From assembly GCF_001563225.1 (NCBI RefSeq), contig NZ_CP014206.1, positions 186,001 through 250,000 on the forward strand: a DNA stretch of 64,000 nucleotides, given 5' to 3'. Positions 1 through 8,798 of this stretch are shown one piece after another (positions within the stretch are counted from its first letter, which is position 1; every line of letters starts with the position of its first letter). Position numbers and translations under genes: made by a program. The DNA is from Pseudodesulfovibrio indicus (GTDB lineage Bacteria; Desulfobacterota; Desulfovibrionia; Desulfovibrionales; Desulfovibrionaceae). The notes beneath the pieces were generated by a model, which saw only the letters and a program-made list of their open reading frames with translations, made no database searches and was not told where the DNA came from.

Positions 1-1
1 G

Positions 2-418
2 CGCCAGGTGGCCGAGGAGCCGCACCTGCGCGCCGCCCAGAAGCGGCTGGCCGAAGAGGTCACCGCCATGATCCACGGCAAGCACGAGCTGGAGCGCGTC
101 CTGGCCGCCACCGAGGCCCTGTTCGGCAAGGGCGACATCAAGGCCATCGACCCGGCCACCCTGCGCTCCGCGTTCGAGTCCGCGCCCGCCGTGCGCTACG
201 CCCCCGGCGATCTCCCGGACCTGCCCCAGATGCTCATGGACCTCGGCCTGGTGAAATCCAAGGGCCAGGCCCGCAAGGACATCCAGGGCGGCGGCATCTA
301 CGTCAACGGCGAGCGCGTGGAGGACGGCCAGGACATCCTCGACGCCCACTTCATCGGCGGCGAGCTGCTGATCATCCGCAAGGGCAAGAAAAACTACGGC
401 CTGGTCACCAAGGGCTAG
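2..418 (+). CDS. tyrS: Tyrosyl-tRNA synthetase, C-terminal part (5' end outside window)
   Basis: Only the last ~138 codons are present; the frame is open to the left edge, so the start and the catalytic Rossmann domain lie upstream. The visible part matches the C-terminus of bacterial TyrRS: a helical linker, then an S4-type RNA-binding domain over the last ~65 residues (LVKSKGQARKDI, then GGIYVNGERVED). The S4 domain contacts the tRNA anticodon arm; the enzyme charges tRNA-Tyr in the cytoplasm. A strong terminator begins 24 bp after the stop, so this is the end of its transcript. Identification rests on the S4 domain plus the GGIYVNGERV pattern; an isolated S4 protein is less likely because of the TyrRS-like linker. 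Confidence 0.85.
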   Translation, partial: RQVAEEPHLRAAQKRLAEEVTAMIHGKHELERVLAATEALFGKGDIKAIDPATLRSAFESAPAVRYAPGDLPDLPQMLMDLGLVKSKGQARKDIQGGGIYVNGERVEDGQDILDAHFIGGELLIIRKGKKNYGLVTKG

Positions 419-441
419 CCGCAACCCGCACGAATCAACGA

Positions 442-476
442 GAAAAGGGCCGGTCTGACCGGCCCTTTTCCTTTTC
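442..476 (+). terminator. Rho-independent terminator after tyrS
   Basis: Perfect 13-bp stem GAAAAGGGCCGGT / ACCGGCCCTTTTC with a 3-nt loop, followed by a T-rich tail. It ends the tyrS transcript. Confidence 0.9.
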
Positions 477-539
477 CGCTCCCCCGGCGCGGCCACCCCG
501 GACTTGACGCGGGGCCGAAATGGGGGCAAGTCACCCTCC

Positions 540-1232
540 ATGAACGAGACGCTTTGGATTGTATTCGCATTGGTGGACCTGAGCATGGTCCTGGTGGTGT
601 ACCGGCTGTTCGGCCGGGTGGGGCTGTTCGGCCTGATGGTCTTCAACCTGCTCCTGTGCAACGTCCAGGTCCTCAAGACCGTGGAGCTGTTCGGGCTGAC
701 CACCACGCTGGGGAACATCCTGTACGCCAGCGTGTTCCTGGCCACGGACCTTTTAAGCGAGTTCTACGGCAAGAAGGAGGCCCGCAAGGGCGTGCTGCTC
801 GGCTTCGTCACCCTGCTGATGATGGTCGGGTACATGCAGATCGCGCTCTATTTCCAGCCCGCGGAGTCCGACTTCGCCCAGCCGCATCTGCAGGCCCTGT
901 TCGGGTTCCTGCCGCGCGTGGCCTTCGCCAGCATGGCCGCCTACCTGGTCTCCCAGCTGCACGACGTCTGGGCGTTCCACGCCATCCGGGCGCGCACGGG
1001 CGAGCGGCTGCTGTGGCTGCGCAACAACGCCTCGACCATGATCAGCCAGCTGCTGGACTCCGCGATCTTCTGCGTCATCGCCTTCTGGGGCGTGTTCCCC
1101 ATGGAGGTGTTCCTGGAGATCCTGCTGTCCACCTACCTCATCAAGGTGGCGGTGGCCGCGCTGGACACCCCGTTCATCTACCTGGCCAAGCGGCTGTTCA
1201 ACCGAGATGAGGCCGTCCACGGCCAGGCTTAG
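540..1232 (+). CDS. yhhQ: Queuosine precursor transporter (YhhQ/VUT family)
   Basis: A 230-residue integral membrane protein with about six hydrophobic segments. The motif run around residues 50-85 (TLGNILYASVFLATDLLSEFYG) and the later NNASTMISQLLDS stretch are typical of the DUF165/YhhQ family, which imports queuosine precursors (preQ0/preQ1) for tRNA modification. I start at ATG 540; an in-frame TTG at 504 would add an uncharged, unlikely leader. The ribosome site is weak, a G-run about 13 nt upstream that lies in a foldable leader (see findings). The gene stands alone between two terminators. Family assignment is firm; the actual substrate is inferred. Confidence 0.88.
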   Translation: MNETLWIVFALVDLSMVLVVYRLFGRVGLFGLMVFNLLLCNVQVLKTVELFGLTTTLGNILYASVFLATDLLSEFYGKKEARKGVLLGFVTLLMMVGYMQIALYFQPAESDFAQPHLQALFGFLPRVAFASMAAYLVSQLHDVWAFHAIRARTGERLLWLRNNASTMISQLLDSAIFCVIAFWGVFPMEVFLEILLSTYLIKVAVAALDTPFIYLAKRLFNRDEAVHGQA

Positions 1233-1259
1233 GCCGCTCCCGGTCCACGCAAGAGGAAG

Positions 1260-1293
1260 AAAGGCCCCCGCGCGCTGCGGAGGCCTTTTTTTT
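1260..1293 (+). terminator. Terminator after yhhQ
   Basis: Stem AAAGGCCCCCGC / GCGGAGGCCTTT with one C-A mismatch, a short GC loop and a run of eight T. It is placed 27 bp after the transporter stop. Confidence 0.85.
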
Positions 1294-1339
1294 GTTTGCA
1301 CTTGGCCGGTCGGACCGCGCCGGGGTGACGCGCGAGCGG

Positions 1340-2131
1340 TCAGGACTTGTTGCCGCCCAAGTGTTCGCGGACCAGGTCCGCAAACCGGCGCGGGTCCTCC
1401 ACGGGCAGCATGTGGGTGGCGCGGGGTATGGGCACGGCGCGGCAGCCCGGCACGGTGCGGGCGACCGCCTGGGACACGATCCGGAACAGGGGCCGGGACG
1501 CCTCGCCCCAGGCCACGGTCAGCGGAACCTCGACCTTGGACAGGTGCGCCTCGTCCAGGTCCGGGGTCTCCTGCTGGTGGAGCTGGCCGGGCAGGGTGTG
1601 CGCGTTGTCGAGCTGCACGGCGCGCACCGCATCGGGCTGGGACGCGAAATAACCGAGCCGGTTGCCCGAGCCGTTGACCAGGGCCTCCACCGCCCCGTGC
1701 AGGTCGCCGTCGTCGGCCAGGGTGAAGACGGGGCCGAACATGGCCCCGGCGTCCTTGCCGAAGTCGCGCATCTCCTCCTCGCCCAGGCAGCCGGGGTAAC
1801 CCGGCTCGTAGACCATGACCGAGGCGATCTTGCCGTGCAGGTGGGCCAGGGCATTGAGGACCACGTCCGCACCGTAGGACCAGCCCACCACATGGACCGG
1901 GCCGGAAATTCCAGGGTGGCCCACGACTTTCGCCAATCGTTCGGCATGGGTATTCATGCCGAACTCAATCGTTTCGGCATTCTCTTCAGGGCCGAATCCG
2001 GGCAACGTGACGGCCCGGATGTCACCCAAGTCCTTGAGCAGCTCCTGATGGTCGCGCCACATGCGCGCGTCCGACAGCGCACCGTGAACGAGGAACACGG
2101 TTCCGTATTGTCCGGGGTATGCGTCGGTCAT
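1340..2131 (-). CDS. Alpha/beta-hydrolase fold esterase or lipase-like protein
   Basis: 263 residues with the classical alpha/beta-hydrolase layout: an HG oxyanion motif near residue 16 (LVHGALSD), the nucleophile elbow G-W-S-Y-G with Ser85, and the catalytic His240 in ATHMLP near the C-terminus. The acid is probably in the VAWGEASR segment. No signal peptide, so cytoplasmic. A good ribosome site (GGAGAG) precedes ATG 2131. It is monocistronic; the argS-SPOR transcript ends just upstream at a terminator. Family members include esterases, haloalkane dehalogenases and C-C hydrolases. The sequence does not decide the substrate. Confidence 0.85.
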   Translation of the reverse strand: MTDAYPGQYGTVFLVHGALSDARMWRDHQELLKDLGDIRAVTLPGFGPEENAETIEFGMNTHAERLAKVVGHPGISGPVHVVGWSYGADVVLNALAHLHGKIASVMVYEPGYPGCLGEEEMRDFGKDAGAMFGPVFTLADDGDLHGAVEALVNGSGNRLGYFASQPDAVRAVQLDNAHTLPGQLHQQETPDLDEAHLSKVEVPLTVAWGEASRPLFRIVSQAVARTVPGCRAVPIPRATHMLPVEDPRRFADLVREHLGGNKS

Positions 2132-2156
2132 GTCTTTCTCTCCTTCCTGTTTGCCG

Positions 2157-2188
2157 AAAAAAAGGCTGCGCGGTGATCCGGGCAGCCT
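2157..2188 (-). terminator. Terminator of the argS-SPOR transcript
   Basis: Read on the minus strand, AGGCTGC and GCAGCCT form a stem around a GC-rich loop, followed by a run of T. It lies 25 bp after the SPOR gene stop. Confidence 0.8.
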
Positions 2189-2212
2189 CTTCTCGTTCGT
2201 TGAGCGGGGTCC

Positions 2213-2923
2213 TTATTGGACCGCCGTCTTCTTTTTGAGCAGCGGCTTCTGGATGCCGAATTTGGCCAGCACGGCCTTCATGTCCCCCGTGGAAGCGGGG
2301 GTGCCGCGGTGCAGCACCTGGACTCGGTGCCAGGTGGATCCCTTGGCCTCCCCGGACTCGATGCGGGTGGACAGCCCGGCTGCGGTCAGCTGGTCGTTCA
2401 GGCTCCGGGCCATCTCCTCCTTGCGGAAGGAGGCCACCTGATAGACGTAGTCGAAGACCGTTTCGCCGGGCGCGGCCGGTGCGGGCTTGGCCGCCTGCTC
2501 GGGAGCGGCGGGTTCGGCCTTGGCGGCGGGCGCTGGCTCGGGCTTGGGTTCCGGCTTGGCTTCCGGCTTGGGTTCGGGCTTGGCCGCCGGGACCGGGGTG
2601 TCGAGCATCTGCTGCGGCGGGACCTGGAGCCGTTCCTGATAGTCCAGCTCCTCGGAGGTCAGGACCTTGGGCGGCTCGTTCGCCTGGGCCAGCTCGCCGT
2701 GCTCGGCGCCCGGCATGATCTGCCCCAGCGGCGGCACGTCGGACTCGGGGCGGTAGCCCCTGCCGATGAGAATGCCCATGACGAAGAAGAAGGTCAGCGC
2801 AAGCACCCCCACGCCCGTGGCCGTGATGAACCCGGGCAGGGACATGGAGAATTCGATCTTCCGCTTGTCCGCGTTGAGCTTGGGCACTTTGACCTTGTAT
2901 TTCGGTTCCATATTGTCGGGCAT
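2213..2923 (-). CDS. Membrane-anchored SPOR-domain protein
   Basis: 236 residues: a charged N-terminal cytoplasmic tail, one membrane segment at about residues 30-52, a Pro/Lys/Glu/Ala linker at about 110-155 rich in KPEP repeats, and a C-terminal SPOR domain (about 158-228, beginning YVYQVASFRKEE). SPOR domains bind denuded glycan strands of peptidoglycan, and proteins of this FtsN-like build act at the division septum. It lies 30 bp downstream of argS on the same strand, and the two are probably cotranscribed. A true FtsN cannot be distinguished from other SPOR proteins here. Confidence 0.85.
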   Translation of the reverse strand: MPDNMEPKYKVKVPKLNADKRKIEFSMSLPGFITATGVGVLALTFFFVMGILIGRGYRPESDVPPLGQIMPGAEHGELAQANEPPKVLTSEELDYQERLQVPPQQMLDTPVPAAKPEPKPEAKPEPKPEPAPAAKAEPAAPEQAAKPAPAAPGETVFDYVYQVASFRKEEMARSLNDQLTAAGLSTRIESGEAKGSTWHRVQVLHRGTPASTGDMKAVLAKFGIQKPLLKKKTAVQ

Positions 2924-2953
2924 TCTTCCGTTCCGCCTTGGGGTTGTTCTCGC

Positions 2954-4597
2954 CTACATGGAGTCCGGGGCGTTCACGCCCAGCAGGCCGAGGCCGTTTC
3001 TGAGCACGCCCGCCACGCAGTTGAGGAGCATGAGCCGGGCTTCGGCCACGTCCCTCTCGGCGCTGAGCACATGGCAGTTGGTATAATATCTGTGGAGCGT
3101 CGAGGCAAGTTCCTGCAAATACATGGAGATCAGATGCGGACTCTGGGTGCGCGCGGCGGACTCCACATAGTCCGGGTACTGGTCCAGCAGCCGCAGCATC
3201 TCCATGTCGTGCTCGGTGTCGAGCAGGGCCAGGGAGGCCGGGGATACGGCGGCCGGGGCCACGCCGGTCTCCTCCGCCTTTCTGCCCAGGGAGCGGATGC
3301 GCGCATAGGCGTACTGCACGTAGTAGACCGGGTTGTCCATGGACTTCTGCTTGACCAGCTCCAGGTCGAAGTCGAGCTTGGAGTCGGACTTGCGGGACAG
3401 GAACATGAACCGGGCGGCGTCGCTCCCGACCTCGTCCACCACGTCCTTCAGGGTCTCGAACTGGCCCGCGCGGGTACTCATGGCGATGGGCTGGCCGTCG
3501 CGCAACAGGTTCACCAGGTTGACCAGGATCACGGACAGGCCGCCCGGCTTGCCGAGCGCCTCGCAGGCGGCCATCATGCGCGGCACGTAGCCGTGATGGT
3601 CCGCGCCCCAGATGTCCACCACGAGGTCGAAGCCGCGCTTGAACTTGTTGTCGTGGTAGGCGATGTCCGAGGCGAAATAGGTGGTGTCCCCGTTGGACTT
3701 GCGCAGCACGCGGTCCTTGTCGTCGCCGAGCTGGGTGGAGCGGAACCAGTACGCACCGTCCGCCTCGTATCCCATGCCGGACGCGGTCAGGTCGGCGAAG
3801 GTCTCGTCCACCTTGCCGTCGGTGACCAGGGACTTCTCCGAGAACCAGACGTCGTGGCGCACGCCGAAGGCGGCCAGGTCGGCCTTGATCCCTTCCAGGA
3901 TGTCGTCCTTGCCGTAGACCTTGCAGACCTCCACGGCTTCCTCTTCGGGCAGCGTGAGCAGGTCCGGGCGCTGCTTCATGAGCTCGGCCGCGATCTCGGT
4001 GATGTACTCGCCCTTGTAGTAGTCCTCGGGCTCGGCCGGGTTCTGGCCGCCCAGCTGCCGGGCGCGGTACAGGATGGACCCGCCCAGGATGAGCATCTGG
4101 CGGCCCGCGTCGTTGATGTAGTACTCGGCCTCCACGTCGAACCCGGCCTTCTCCAGGATGCGGGTCAGGGAGTCGCCCAGCGCCGCGCCCCGGCCGTGGC
4201 CGATGTGCAGCGGCCCGGTGGGGTTGGCCGAGACGTACTCGACCTGCACCTTGGTGCCGTTGCCCATGGTGGACGTGCCGTACCCCTCGCCCGCTCCGGC
4301 GATGACCGAGACGGTCTCGCGCCAGAAGGACGGGGAGAAGGTGAAATTCAGGAATCCGGGACCGGCGATGTCGATCTTCTCGATGTTCGGGTCGCCGGAC
4401 AGGGCCGCCTGGATGTCCTCGGCGATGGCGCGGGGGGCCTTCTTGGCCTCCTTGGCCAGCAGCATGGCCACGTTGGCGGACATGTCGCCGAACTGCTTGT
4501 CCCTGGGCGGCTCGATGACCGCCTTCTCCGGCCATTCCCAGCCGAAGTTGTCCAGCGCTCCCTTGAGCGCCGCTTCCAAATGTATTTTCGCTCTCAT
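2954..4597 (-). CDS. argS: Arginyl-tRNA synthetase
   Basis: 547 residues, normal length for bacterial ArgRS. The N-terminal additional domain (about 1-110) is followed by the class I catalytic core with the HIGH signature exactly at residues 131-134 ([14 protein letters not shown]). The MSTRAG segment replaces KMSKS, as is usual in ArgRS, and a helical DALR anticodon-binding domain closes the protein, ending with [12 protein letters not shown]. The enzyme attaches arginine to tRNA-Arg. The start ATG 4597 has AAGGAG upstream. It is the first gene of the argS-SPOR pair. Confidence 0.97.
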   Translation of the reverse strand: MRAKIHLEAALKGALDNFGWEWPEKAVIEPPRDKQFGDMSANVAMLLAKEAKKAPRAIAEDIQAALSGDPNIEKIDIAGPGFLNFTFSPSFWRETVSVIAGAGEGYGTSTMGNGTKVQVEYVSANPTGPLHIGHGRGAALGDSLTRILEKAGFDVEAEYYINDAGRQMLILGGSILYRARQLGGQNPAEPEDYYKGEYITEIAAELMKQRPDLLTLPEEEAVEVCKVYGKDDILEGIKADLAAFGVRHDVWFSEKSLVTDGKVDETFADLTASGMGYEADGAYWFRSTQLGDDKDRVLRKSNGDTTYFASDIAYHDNKFKRGFDLVVDIWGADHHGYVPRMMAACEALGKPGGLSVILVNLVNLLRDGQPIAMSTRAGQFETLKDVVDEVGSDAARFMFLSRKSDSKLDFDLELVKQKSMDNPVYYVQYAYARIRSLGRKAEETGVAPAAVSPASLALLDTEHDMEMLRLLDQYPDYVESAARTQSPHLISMYLQELASTLHRYYTNCHVLSAERDVAEARLMLLNCVAGVLRNGLGLLGVNAPDSM

Positions 4598-4701
4598 GGT
4601 CGAGTATTCTCCTTAAACAAAGCTCGTGCGGCACGGTCTAGCACGAAAGCCCACGCAATCCAAGTATAGAAGAGGCCCCTCCGGCGGGCCCCCCACGGGA
4701 A

Positions 4702-4735
4702 ACGGCGCGCCCCCTCCCGTGAGGAAACGCGCCGT
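4702..4735 (-). terminator. Possible hairpin terminator after the GntR remnant
   Basis: ACGGCGCG and CGCGCCGT form an 8-bp stem with an 18-nt loop and only a short T/C tail on the minus strand. It lies just past the regulator remnant; a weak candidate. Confidence 0.4.
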
Positions 4736-4763
4736 CGCCGCCCGCCCCGTTCCGGGACCGGAA

Positions 4764-5331
4764 CTAAAGCTCGTAGGTCCGCATCAGGGCGCGGCCGAGA
4801 CTGATGTCGACGTTTCTGAGGCCTTCCGCAATATTGGCCTTCAGCCGCCCGACCGCCTCCTCCCTGTCGCCCGCCGACAGGGCGTCGACGATGCCCATAT
4901 GGTTGTCGGCCACCTCTTCGATGGCTTTGCTGTTCAGGGTCTCGTCGAAATCCATCACCCGGAAGCGGAAGAGCCGCTCGTTGATGCTGCCGAAATAGAA
5001 GTCGAGCATGCTGTTGTCCATGAGGCCCACCAGCCCGGCGTGGAACTCCTGGTCGATGAGGGCGAGGTCTTCGCCCGTCAGCCGCCCGGCTTCCCGGGCC
5101 CGCTCCCACGGCTCCCGCAACGCGGCCAACCGCTCGCCCAGCCCCGGGTTCTCCAGGACGAACTCGGCGGCGGCCAGCTCCAGGATGCTTCGCAGTGGAG
5201 AGTTCGGTGATCTCCCGCTTGGGGATGCGGAAAATGGAGTTCCCCGCCTCCAGCATATACAGCGCCTTGCGCACCGGGCTGCGGCTGGACGCCATCGGCC
5301 ACACCTCGGGCTGGGACACCTTCAGCGGCAT
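4764..5331 (-). pseudogene. GntR/FadR-family regulator, frameshifted and 5'-truncated
   Basis: The 3' part (about 5200 to 4764) encodes a typical FCD ligand-binding domain: EFHAGLVGLM, then a metal-binding type helix with NHMGIVDAL and a final EEAVGRLKANI helix. The 5' part, in another frame, encodes the end of a GntR winged helix (SSRSPVRKALYMLEAG, then PKREITELS). The frames join at about 5194, where ITELS should continue into LRSILELAAAEF; one extra base is present. The segment before SSRSPVR lacks the usual N-terminal helix. I read this as a decaying regulator, possibly once of the adjacent EamA exporter; a sequencing error would explain only the frameshift. Confidence 0.7.
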
Positions 5332-5444
5332 GCTCCACACGCTGTCCGCCTTTTCGCGGACGGACCGGCCCACCCGGGCCGCAGCGCCGGGGGACCGGCC
5401 TCGCGACGGCGCGCGCCCCGAGACGCTCCCCGCACGCGACCGAT

Positions 5445-6320
5445 CTAACGGGAGATGAGCACGATGGAGCCGAGCACGCAGCCGCAGCCCGCGAGCTGCT
5501 GCCAGCCGATGGGCTCGTTCAGGACCAGGGCGGACAGGATGAGCGCGGACACGGGCATGACGGCGGTGAACACGCCCGCGGTGGACGGCGCCACCCTGGT
5601 GATGCCCGCGAACCAGAAGAGGTAGGCAAGAACGGTGACGAACGCGCCGTAGTAGCCGACCACCAGCCAGCCGGTGGCGGAGATGGCCGAAAGATCGGTG
5701 CTCGCCGCCTCGACCACGCCGCCGGGCAGGAACCAGAGCAGGCCGAACCCGGAGATGACCGTGGACGCGGCCAGGGGCGACAGGGGTTCGGGCACGGTCT
5801 TGCGGATGAGCAGGAACAGGGACTCGAAGACCACGGCAGCCAGGACCAGAAGATTGCCGAAGACCGGGTTCGCGCCGCCCGGACCGTCGGTTCCGGCCAG
5901 GTTGAGGACCAGCACGCCCGCCACGGACAGGAGGATGCCGAGGACGGCCCGGCGGTGCGGACGGTCCTTGAGGAAAACCCAGGCGATGAGCCCCATGCAG
6001 GCCGGGGTGGTGGAGGTGATCACCCCCGCCGAGGCCGGACCGGTCAGGGTCAGGCCGTGGAGCAGGAACACGGTGAACAGGAACGAGCCGCACAGGGACT
6101 GCGTCGCGAGCTTGAGCCAGGTCCGGCGGGACAGGCGCGGCAGCCCGCCCTCCCGGACCAGGACCAGGGGCGCGAGGATGGCCAGGGCCAGGGCGAAACG
6201 CAGGGCCGAAGCCAGGTGGACGGGCAGCTCTTCGACCATGATCTTGCCGGCCACCACCGAGCTGCCGACCAGGACCATGGCCAGGGAGAGATTGACGCAG
6301 GCGAGGTATTGTTTGGGCAT
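5445..6320 (-). CDS. EamA/DMT-family transporter
   Basis: 291 residues with ten predicted membrane helices arranged as two five-helix EamA repeats. The ends of the repeats carry the expected pattern, for example PACMGLIAWVFLKDR in the first half and VMPVSALILSALVLNEP in the second. Family members export amino acids, purines or other metabolites; the substrate is unknown. The GntR remnant follows on the same strand and an AraC regulator precedes it, so regulation by one of these is plausible. The start MPKQYLACVNLSLAM gives a complete first helix. Confidence 0.85.
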   Translation of the reverse strand: MPKQYLACVNLSLAMVLVGSSVVAGKIMVEELPVHLASALRFALALAILAPLVLVREGGLPRLSRRTWLKLATQSLCGSFLFTVFLLHGLTLTGPASAGVITSTTPACMGLIAWVFLKDRPHRRAVLGILLSVAGVLVLNLAGTDGPGGANPVFGNLLVLAAVVFESLFLLIRKTVPEPLSPLAASTVISGFGLLWFLPGGVVEAASTDLSAISATGWLVVGYYGAFVTVLAYLFWFAGITRVAPSTAGVFTAVMPVSALILSALVLNEPIGWQQLAGCGCVLGSIVLISR

Positions 6321-6344
6321 GGGGACACCATGCCCCTGCCCGGC

Positions 6345-7196
6345 CTAGGAGTTTTGAAGAATCTTGCGGTATTTGCCGGGGGTCACCCCGGTCTGGCGCT
6401 TGAACAGCCGGGTCAGGTGGGCCTGGTCCGCGAACCCGCAGTCCATGGCGATGTCCGCCAGACGGTCCTGCCCGGCCAACCGGCGGCGGGCGCGCTCGAT
6501 CCGGGTCTGGGTCAGATAGGCGTGGGGCGTGACCCCGAGCTGGAGCTCGAACACGCGCACCAGGTGGAACGGGGACAGCCCGGCCAGGCGGGCCAGCTCA
6601 AACAGGGGGAGGTCCTCGGCGTAGCGCGCCTCGATGACCTCGCGGGCGAGATTGACGGCGCGGTGCTCCCGTCCCGCCCGGACCCCGCCCGCGCGGTCGT
6701 CCGCGTGGCGTCTGATCCAGCCGGTGAGCAGGTCGAGCAGCAGGCACTCCTTCTCCATGAGCGGCGCGCCCGGGTCTTCCAGCCGCCGGTGGGTTTGCCG
6801 GATGCGGGCGGCCAGGGCCGGATCGTCGATCACCCCCGCCCGGAAATGGGGCAGCCCCCGCCCGGCTGCGCGGTTCCGGGCCGCGAGTTCGCCTGCGGCG
6901 GCGGCCAGAGCCTCGGGCTTGAGGTAGAACATGCGGTAGGCCCACCCGTCGCGGTCCGCGCCGTGGCCGTCGTGCGGCTCGCCCGGCACCACCAGGTTGA
7001 CCTGGCCGCGCGCGGCCACCAGGGACTCGCCGCGATAGCGGAAGCGCATGGCCCCGGACTCGATGCAGCCCACGGCGAACCCCTCGTGGAAGTGTTTGGA
7101 AAAGGACTGGGTGACGAACCGCGCGCGCAGCAAATCCACCCCGCCCCACAGGGGCAGGGTCGCGACGTGGCTGGTCTCGCGGGGTGCGCCGTTCAT
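6345..7196 (-). CDS. AraC-family transcriptional regulator
   Basis: 283 residues. The N-terminal half is a cupin-like effector domain (HFHEGFAVGCIESG, then VNLVVPGEPHDG). The C-terminal ~100 residues hold the two AraC helix-turn-helices: LFELARLAGLSPFHLVRVF, then LADIAMDCGFADQAHLTRLF and the closing GVTPGKYRK. It lies 24 bp upstream of the EamA exporter on the same strand, so it may be cotranscribed with it and control it. The ribosome site is weak. AraC regulators with this N-terminal type often sit beside amino-acid exporters, which supports that pairing but does not prove it. Confidence 0.88.
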   Translation of the reverse strand: MNGAPRETSHVATLPLWGGVDLLRARFVTQSFSKHFHEGFAVGCIESGAMRFRYRGESLVAARGQVNLVVPGEPHDGHGADRDGWAYRMFYLKPEALAAAAGELAARNRAAGRGLPHFRAGVIDDPALAARIRQTHRRLEDPGAPLMEKECLLLDLLTGWIRRHADDRAGGVRAGREHRAVNLAREVIEARYAEDLPLFELARLAGLSPFHLVRVFELQLGVTPHAYLTQTRIERARRRLAGQDRLADIAMDCGFADQAHLTRLFKRQTGVTPGKYRKILQNS

Positions 7197-7237
7197 GGCG
7201 TGATCTTCGCCCAGGGCGCGGAGAAAGGCAACAACCG

Positions 7238-8709
7238 CTATATCTCCAGGTTGGTGAACGGCTTGCGCTTTTTCTTCTTCTTTTCTTCTTCTTGGACGGC
7301 GCGACCAGCTCCTCCAGGTTGAAGACGGTGTCGCCCGCCGGCTCCGGTTCTTGGCCGCGTCTCGGCCTGGGGTCGGTCCGGGCCAGGTGTTCGGCCTTGG
7401 CGAGCTTGGCCCTGGCCAGTTCGTTCTCCGGGTCCAGCGAGAGGACGTGCTCGAAGAAAGGGAGGGCCTCGTCCGCGTAGTGCAGGTCGAGGTAGAGGGA
7501 GCCGATGTTCAGGGCCGCGCCCACGCTCCCGGCGTAGAAATTCGGGTCGATGCCAAGCCCCTTCTCGAAGCAGTCCAGGGCCTTCATGCGCTCGTGGCCT
7601 TCCCAGTGCGCCAGCCCCATGTTGTAATGAAGGACCGGGTCCTCCGGGGCCAGGGCCACGGCCTTGGCGTAGACGTCCACGGCCTCGGCCCAGCGCCCTT
7701 CGCCGCGCAGGATGATGCCCAGCCGGTTGAAGTGCACGAGGTCGTCGCGGCCCAGCACGCGCTTGGTGTCGATGACCCGGCTCAGGTATTTGACCGCCAG
7801 GTCCGGGGCCACGGGCGAAACCGCGTCCACGATGCGCTCGGTCAGGTCGCCGACCATGGACCGGGTCTCGCGCTCGGCGGCGCGCATGGACTGGTCCAGG
7901 TACTGCTCGGCCTGCTCGTGTTGGCCCTGGCGCAGGTGCTGCTCTGCGATGTCGATCTTGCGCTCCGGGTTGAGCGGGGAGATGGCGTCCAGCTCCTTGA
8001 GGTAGGCCAGGGCGCGCTCGTCCTCCATGTCGCGGAACGCCTCGGCGAGCTTGATGAGCGGGGCCATGAAGATGGGGTTGGCCTCGTGGGCCGCCATGTA
8101 GGCCTGGACCGCCTGGTCCACCCGGCCCAGCCCCATGAGGGCGTCGCCGCGCATGGCCAGTGCGCGGGCGCTGTCCGGCCGGACGACGAGGATGCGGTCC
8201 GAGCTCTTTAGCGCGGCTTCGTAGTCGCGGGCGGCGAGCAGCTCGCGGCAGCGCTCGATCTGCTGTTTGAGTTCCATGGGCGGGGAGATGGTCCCGGCCA
8301 GCTCCTCCACGACCTTGTTGGCCGAGGCGGGCTTGACCAGCACCCGGCTGACGCCCAGCTCGAAGAAGTAGGCCACGGTCTCCTGGGTGGCCTCCCAGGT
8401 GAGGACGATCATCCTCGCGTCCGGGAATTCCCGCTTGATGCGGATGATGGAATCCGTGGACGGCCGGTTGTCCAGCATGCGCTCGATGAAAACCACGAAG
8501 GGGATGTCCTGGTCGCGCAGCTCGGCGCACTTGTCCATGGCCGCATTCACCGAGGAGAAGGACTGGAGGACCTCGCCGCGCAGGCCGATGACCCGCGAGA
8601 CCACGTTGCGCAGGGCGCGCGTGAAACCGTAGTCGTCGGAGATGTAGACGAGGATACCGCCTTCCTTCTCGAAGAAGTCGCGGACGACGCTTTCAGCGGA
8701 CTCTGCCAT
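7238..8709 (-). CDS. Pseudo-receiver/TPR protein with a 3' frameshift in a lysine run
   Basis: About 490 residues when the shift is corrected. Residues 1-125 have a response-regulator fold, but the phospho-acceptor position is Glu (FVVFIERML) while the conserved Thr and Lys (IVLTWEA, VLVKPAS) remain. TPR units follow from about residue 135 (for example PVLHYNMGLAHWEGHERMKALDCFEKGL). The start ATG 8709 has GGAGAGG upstream. The 3' end is odd: the reading frame runs on over the AraC gene, whereas a one-base shift in the A-rich lysine run at 7269-7284 gives KRKPFTNLEI and a stop at 7238. The next gene is a paralog. The role is unknown; a protein-interaction adaptor is inferred. Confidence 0.75.
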
Positions 8710-8798
8710 GGGACTCACCTCTCCGCCCCAGGGGCGCAGGTTTTGGTTTCCATGCTGCCACAGTAGAGAAGTGGGGGGAACCGGTCAACCCGGCGGGA

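Noticed and set aside
6598-7237. Extension of the pseudo-receiver/TPR protein over the AraC gene (706-residue version)
   Set aside because: The extra part is Arg/Pro/Gly-rich shadow sequence of the AraC gene; the +1 base correction gives a sensible stop.
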